Origin: Streptomyces sp. B21-083
Lineage (GTDB): Bacteria; Actinomycetota; Actinomycetes; Streptomycetales; Streptomycetaceae
Direction of reading: 5' to 3'
DNA length: 64,000 nucleotides
NCBI RefSeq assembly: GCF_036898825.1
Contig: NZ_JARUND010000002.1
Coordinates: forward strand, 558,001 to 622,000
Under the pieces are notes generated by a model, which did not search any database, had not been told where the DNA came from, and worked only from the letters and a program-made list of their open reading frames with translations. A program made the position numbers and the translations under genes. This document shows, in pieces, positions 60,273 to 64,000 of the stretch (positions are counted from its first letter, which is position 1; each line of letters begins with the position of its first letter).

Positions 60273-60503
60273 TCACTCGCCGGCGATGGCCCGCAGTACG
60301 TCCAGGCGTGCCGCTCGCCGGGCCGGACGCAGACCCGCGAGTGCGCCGGCCGCGACGCCCATGATCGCGGTGAACCGCCCGGCCGGAAAGCCGACGCTCA
60401 CGCTGTCGAGGGCCCGTACGGCGGTGGCGGTACCGCCACCGCCGTACACCTTCACCGCGTCGACGACACCGGCCGCCGTACGGGTCGTGGTGGCAGTGGT
60501 CAT
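60273..60503 (-). pseudogene. Deletion relic: start of ABC ATPase fused in frame to end of its permease
   Basis: A 76-residue frame. Residues 1-49 (VDAVKVYGGGGTATAVRALD, then VGFPAGRFTAIMG) are the N-terminus of a MacB/LolD-type ABC ATPase and end exactly where the Walker A glycine-serine loop should start. Residues 50-76 (VAAGALAGLRPARRAARLDV, then LRAIAGE) match the C-terminal end of the FtsX/MacB-like permease normally encoded next. Start and stop codons are kept, and the frame still overlaps the SHOCT gene by ATGA. An internal deletion of both genes, joining near 60350-60360, is the simplest account. The product cannot bind ATP or transport. Confidence 0.8.
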
Positions 60504-60817
60504 ACCGCACCGCCCTTGCCCGGACGGCCGCCCGTGACCCCGAACTGCTCGTCGAGGACGGAAAGCCGCCGCCAGTACTCGTCCTCGTCGATCTCGCCGG
60601 AGGCGAAGCGTCGGCCCAGTACGGCGAGCGGCGCGTCGCCGGAGAGACGGTCCTGCGTGTCGTCACGGCCGCCCACGGGGCGCCACGGGCCCCGGCGACC
60701 GCGCCAGGCCGTGCGGCGCAGGACGGTGACGACGCCGATCACGACGGCCGCCCAGATCAGCGGGAAGAACAGGATCCACGGGCCGGGGCCACCGTTCCAG
60801 TTCGCGAGGGTCTGCAT
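60500..60817 (-). CDS. SHOCT-domain membrane protein
   Basis: A 105-residue protein. One N-terminal helix (PWILFFPLIWAAVVIGVVTV), a basic linker, and a C-terminal SHOCT motif (DAPLAVLGRRFASGEIDEDE, YWRRLSVL). SHOCT domains often accompany ABC transporters of the MacB type. Its stop overlaps the start of the deleted ABC ATPase (ATGA), which fits an operon SHOCT-ATPase-permease before the deletion. Confidence 0.82.
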   Translation of the reverse strand: MQTLANWNGGPGPWILFFPLIWAAVVIGVVTVLRRTAWRGRRGPWRPVGGRDDTQDRLSGDAPLAVLGRRFASGEIDEDEYWRRLSVLDEQFGVTGGRPGKGGAV

Positions 60818-60974
60818 GTCGAGTCATCTCCCGGGTCGGGGTTCTTCGTTGATGACTCGAGGTTCCCGCGGGGAGGGGGCCCGGGTCGTCGTACGGCCGA
60901 CGGCAGTACCTGTACCTCCCCGGGAGTACACGGACCCTTTCCGACTGCTTCCCACCTGCTTCCGGAGATGCGTC

Positions 60975-62219
60975 CTAGGGCTGGGCCAGCGCCCCCAGCG
61001 GGTCGTCGAGTACCGGTTGCCACGCCAGCTCGGCCGCTCCCACCAGGCTGTTGTGGTCCAGCGTGCACGCCAGGATGGGAACACCGCCGCTGCGGCCCCA
61101 CAGGCTGCGGTCGGCGACCACCGCGCGAAGGCGGTCCGCGTCGGCGTCGAGGAGGGTGCGGTGCAGGCCGCCGAGGATGATGCGGTCCGGGTTGAGGATG
61201 TTCACGAGGCCCGCCAGGCCCAGGCCCAGGCGGTCGATCAGGGTCTCGGCGGCCGTGCGGACCGTCGGGTCCGTGTACTGCTCGCGGATCAGGTCGTTGG
61301 CCTGCTGGAGCAGGGACACCTCGGGGCCGGGGTCGCGGCCCGCCGCGATGAGGAAGGCGAGCGGGTCGGCCTCGACGTCCAGGCAGCCGCGGCTGCCGCA
61401 GTGGCAGGGGCGTCCCTCGGGGTTGACGGTGAGGTGGCCCACTTCGAGTGCGAGGCCAGAACTGCCCGTGTGCAGGCGCCCGTCGAGGACCAGCGCCCCA
61501 CCCACCCCCCGGTGCCCGGTGGCCACGCAGAGCAGGTCGCGGGCGCCGCGTCCGGCGCCGTGCCGGTGTTCGGCGAGCGCGGCGAGGTTGACGTCGTTGC
61601 CCGCGAAGGCCGGGCCTGCGATGCCCGCCTCCCGCACCCGCTCGGCGAAGATCTCCCGTACCGCCGAACCGGCCGGCCAGGCGAGGTGCAGCGGGTTCAG
61701 GGCCAGGCCCTCGGGTTCGGCGACGGCGGACGGCACGGCGAGACCGGCGCCCACACACCGTCGGCCGGTGTCGCGCAACAGCTCGGCGCCCGCGTCGACG
61801 ACCGAGCCGAGCACCTTCGCCGGGTCGGCGTCGACGGTCTCGCAGCCGGGCGCGGTGGCGACGATCCGCCCGCCGAGCCCGACCAGCGCGGCCCGGAACC
61901 CGTCGGCGTGCACCTGCGCGGCCACTACGACGGGCCCGTCCTCGGCGACGTCGAGCCGGTGCGAGGGACGACCCTGCGAACCGGCCGCCGCCCCGGGCCG
62001 GGCGTCCACTCTGATCAGCCCGAGCGCCTCCAGCTCGGACGCCACCGCACCGGCCGTCGCCCGGGTGACCCCCAGTTCGGCGGTGAGCACGGCCCGGGTG
62101 GGCGCCCGACCGGTGTGCACGAGCTCCAAGGCGGGCCCGAGCGCGCCGCGCCCCCGGTCCAACCGCGTCCTTGAGGTGGTCCCCTCCCCCGCCGTCCGGG
62201 GGTCAGCCTTGCCGCTCAT
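60975..62219 (-). CDS. ROK-family transcriptional regulator
   Basis: A 414-residue ROK protein. The N-terminal winged helix (about 25-75, TRAVLTAELGVTRATAGAVA) is followed by a sugar-kinase-like domain. GHLTVNPEGRPCHCGSRGCL is the ROK zinc motif with three cysteines and histidine; the catalytic-type aspartate is in FAGNDVNLAALAE, preceded by VPSAV. NagC/XylR-type regulators sense sugars; the zinc motif is intact. No target gene is evident nearby. Divergent orientation is absent: it lies downstream of alkB on the same strand. Confidence 0.9.
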   Translation of the reverse strand: MSGKADPRTAGEGTTSRTRLDRGRGALGPALELVHTGRAPTRAVLTAELGVTRATAGAVASELEALGLIRVDARPGAAAGSQGRPSHRLDVAEDGPVVVAAQVHADGFRAALVGLGGRIVATAPGCETVDADPAKVLGSVVDAGAELLRDTGRRCVGAGLAVPSAVAEPEGLALNPLHLAWPAGSAVREIFAERVREAGIAGPAFAGNDVNLAALAEHRHGAGRGARDLLCVATGHRGVGGALVLDGRLHTGSSGLALEVGHLTVNPEGRPCHCGSRGCLDVEADPLAFLIAAGRDPGPEVSLLQQANDLIREQYTDPTVRTAAETLIDRLGLGLAGLVNILNPDRIILGGLHRTLLDADADRLRAVVADRSLWGRSGGVPILACTLDHNSLVGAAELAWQPVLDDPLGALAQP

Positions 62220-62267
62220 GAGGGCGAGTCTCCCATGATCCCTACGACCGGTGACCGCACCGTGGGC

Positions 62268-62918
62268 CTAGAGACCGCTGACCCGGAGCGTGATGTTCAA
62301 CCGGCCGGTCAGTCCCAACTCGGGTGGCGCCGTGCTCTCGTACACCCGGGGCACCCCATGGTGGGCGAGCCGGGACGCGCCGCCGAAGACGAACAGGTCA
62401 CCGCTGCGCAGCTCGACGTCGGTGTAGGGCCGGGTCCGTGTCGCCGTGTTCCCGAAGCGGAAGAGGCAGGTGTCGCCGAGGCTCAGGGACACCACGGGCG
62501 CGTCCGACTTCTCGTCGCTGTCGCGGTGCATGCCCATGCGGGCGTCGGCGTCGTAGAAGTTGATCAGCGCGATGTCGTAGTCGATGCCGCTGTCGTAGCC
62601 CGCTGTCTCGGCCGCTTCCCTTCCCAGCTCGCCGAGCCACTCTGGGAACGGTTTCACGGGCGAGCCGTCGCCGTCGACGACCGTGCTCGCATAGCCGTAC
62701 GGGTACCAGTGGCGGCCGAGGCACACCTGGCGGGCGGTCATCGTGCCGCCACCGGGCGTCCGGACCGTGCGCAGGCCGGCGGGCGGGCGCGCCCAGTCAC
62801 GGCAGGCGTCCAGCAGCTCGCGCTGACGCCCCGCGTCCAGCCAGTCCGGCACGTGCGACGCGCCAGGCGCGATCTCCGTACGGGCCCGGGGGAACAGTTC
62901 GGCGTCCATGGTGTCCAT
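62268..62918 (-). CDS. alkB: AlkB-family alpha-ketoglutarate-dependent DNA repair dioxygenase
   Basis: A 216-residue Fe(II)/2-oxoglutarate dioxygenase that removes methyl lesions from nucleic acid bases. The iron ligands are H131 and D133 in MGMHRDSDEK and a distal histidine (H187) in RLAHHGVPRV; the 2-oxoglutarate arginines are in GRLNITLRVS. YDIALINFYDADARMGMHRD is the typical segment. The ATG at 62916-62918 is used; a second ATG 9 bases further is possible. Short intergenic space (65 bases) to the divergent methyltransferase. Confidence 0.92.
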   Translation of the reverse strand: MDTMDAELFPRARTEIAPGASHVPDWLDAGRQRELLDACRDWARPPAGLRTVRTPGGGTMTARQVCLGRHWYPYGYASTVVDGDGSPVKPFPEWLGELGREAAETAGYDSGIDYDIALINFYDADARMGMHRDSDEKSDAPVVSLSLGDTCLFRFGNTATRTRPYTDVELRSGDLFVFGGASRLAHHGVPRVYESTAPPELGLTGRLNITLRVSGL

Positions 62919-62983
62919 GGTGCCCGACGGGGCCGAGGGGGCCGACGGGGCGTGAGCTGTGGCTCGGTTAGCCTGGGGCCACG

Positions 62984-64000
62984 ATGAACGACCGTATGGC
63001 GACTCCCTGGTCCGAGCTGACACTGACCCGCTTCCCCGCCGACCCGCGTGAACGGCTGCGCGCCTGGGACGCCTCCGACGAGTACCTCCTCGGGCACCTC
63101 GCGGAGTCCGGGACCGAGCTGTCCGGCACGGTCGTGGTCGTCGGCGACCGCTGGGGCGCGCTCACCACCGCGCTCGCCCCGCACCGGCCGACGCAGATCA
63201 CCGACTCGTTCCTGGCCCAGGAGGCGACCCGGGCGAATCTGCGGCGGGCCGGCGCGGACGAGGGTTCCGTGCGGCTGCTCACCACGCAGGACCCGCCGCC
63301 CGAGCGCGTGGACGTGCTGCTGGTGCGGGTGCCGAAGAGCCTGGCGCTCCTTGAGGACCAGCTGCTGCGGCTGGCGCCGGCCCTGCACGAGGGCACGGTC
63401 GTCGTCGGCACCGGCATGGTCAAGGAGATCCACACCTCGACGCTGAAGCTGTTCGAACGGATCGTCGGCCCGACGCGGACCTCCCTCGCGGAGAAGAAGG
63501 CCCGGCTCATCCACTCCACCGTCGCTCCGTCCGTGGACCGGAGTGCCAGTCCCTGGCCGTATCGCTACGAGCTGCCCGACGGCATCGGCCCTGCCTCGGG
63601 ACACCCTGTGGTCAACCACGCGGGCGTCTTCTGTGCCGAGCGTCTCGACATCGGCACCCGGTTCTTCCTCCGGCATCTGCCGGAGCCGGCGGGCCCCGCC
63701 CGGGTGGTGGACCTGGGCTGCGGGAACGGTGTGGTCGGTACGGCGGTGGCGCTGGCCGCGCCGGAGGCCGAGCTGCTGTTCCTCGACGAGTCGTTCCAGG
63801 CGGTGGCCTCGGCGGAGGCGACGTACCGGGCCAACGACCTGCCGGACGAGCGTGCCGAGTTCCGGGTCGGCGACGGACTGGCCGGGACCGCGGACGGGAG
63901 TGTCGACGTCGTGCTCACCAATCCGCCGTTCCACACCCACCAGGCGACGTCGGACGCCACGGCCTGGCGGATGTTCACGGGCGCGCGGCGGGCGCTGCGG
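62984..64000 (+). CDS. RlmG/RsmC-like 23S or 16S rRNA guanine N2-methyltransferase (3' end outside window)
   Basis: At least 339 residues, open to the window edge. The N-terminal half (about 1-185) is a degenerate methyltransferase-like domain (VVVVGDRWGALTTALAPHRP) and the C-terminal half is catalytic: RVVDLGCGNGVVGTAVALAA, LFLDESFQAVASAEATYRAN and the signature LTNPPFHTH, which marks N2-guanine rRNA methyltransferases of the RlmG/RsmC type. The two-domain plan fits RlmG. Start ATG at 62984; a TAGCCT -10 at 62969-62974 would give a nearly leaderless message. Confidence 0.88.
   Translation, partial: MNDRMATPWSELTLTRFPADPRERLRAWDASDEYLLGHLAESGTELSGTVVVVGDRWGALTTALAPHRPTQITDSFLAQEATRANLRRAGADEGSVRLLTTQDPPPERVDVLLVRVPKSLALLEDQLLRLAPALHEGTVVVGTGMVKEIHTSTLKLFERIVGPTRTSLAEKKARLIHSTVAPSVDRSASPWPYRYELPDGIGPASGHPVVNHAGVFCAERLDIGTRFFLRHLPEPAGPARVVDLGCGNGVVGTAVALAAPEAELLFLDESFQAVASAEATYRANDLPDERAEFRVGDGLAGTADGSVDVVLTNPPFHTHQATSDATAWRMFTGARRALR

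Noticed and set aside
1..64000. CRISPR arrays, tRNA or rRNA genes, replication origin, biosynthetic megasynthases
   Set aside because: Scanned by eye on both strands; no regularly spaced short repeats other than the 68-bp tandem, no cloverleaf-like or rRNA sequence, and no large modular enzyme genes were found.

Overview
The base composition (very G+C rich, third codon positions almost always G or C), the frequent GTG starts, the ATGA/GTGA start-stop overlaps and the gene families all point to a Streptomyces chromosome. No tRNA, rRNA or CRISPR array was recognised. The window cuts a gene at each end.

Layout. 1-4.4 kb: end of an unknown gene, then two translationally coupled tyrosine recombinases (Tn554/RIT-like), whose upstream side abuts the 3' remnant of a fibronectin type III protein that has lost its start. 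4.6-10.3 kb: a secreted small protein, a HemK/PrmC-like methyltransferase, a GNAT acetyltransferase coupled to a quinone-oxidoreductase-like enzyme, a molybdopterin oxidoreductase coupled to a flavin reductase, and a two-helix Rv1733c-like membrane protein. 10.5-16 kb: acetylxylan-esterase-like hydrolase, beta-lactamase-fold hydrolase, chloroperoxidase-type hydrolase, two methyltransferases and a frameshifted NTF2-like gene. 16-21.5 kb: a short Rho paralogue behind a pyrimidine-rich leader, a D,D-carboxypeptidase, and two GT-C mannosyltransferases, one overlapping the carboxypeptidase tail to tail.

21.5-27.4 kb is an amide amino-acid catabolic block on one strand: GntR regulator, asparagine-type permease, asparaginase, aspartase, glutaminase. 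Together they would import asparagine and convert it to fumarate and ammonium. 27.6-30.4 kb: undecaprenyl-diphosphatase, a coupled CrcB / DUF190 / CrcB fluoride-channel operon, and an ArsR-like regulator. 30.6-41.5 kb is a galactan/galactoside utilisation block: secreted GH53 galactanase and GH42 beta-galactosidase facing a binding-protein/two-permease/LacI operon across a promoter region with two matching LacI-type operators; a MarR regulator, a 68-bp tandem repeat, an SseB-like protein and a GH29 fucosidase follow.

41.5-50.6 kb: NUDIX, apolipoprotein N-acyltransferase, an O-antigen-ligase-like protein, a PH-like membrane protein, a glutamate-racemase-like enzyme, an HpnB-like glycosyltransferase, a double-TerD protein, a proline/glutamine-rich protein and a MOSC protein. 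50.8-57.5 kb holds the least familiar genes: a second Rv1733c-like protein, an 812-residue fusion of a parallel beta-helix with a CbbX/SpoVK-type AAA ATPase, an 803-residue polytopic protein with a lipase-like domain, and a DeoR regulator coupled to a micro-ORF. 57.6-64 kb: a cysteine-synthase-like desulfhydrase, a small unknown protein, a GHKL anti-sigma-type ATPase, an in-frame deletion relic joining the start of an ABC ATPase to the end of its permease, a SHOCT protein, a ROK regulator, AlkB, and a truncated RlmG-like methyltransferase.

All functions are inferred from reading the translated sequence; no database search was run.
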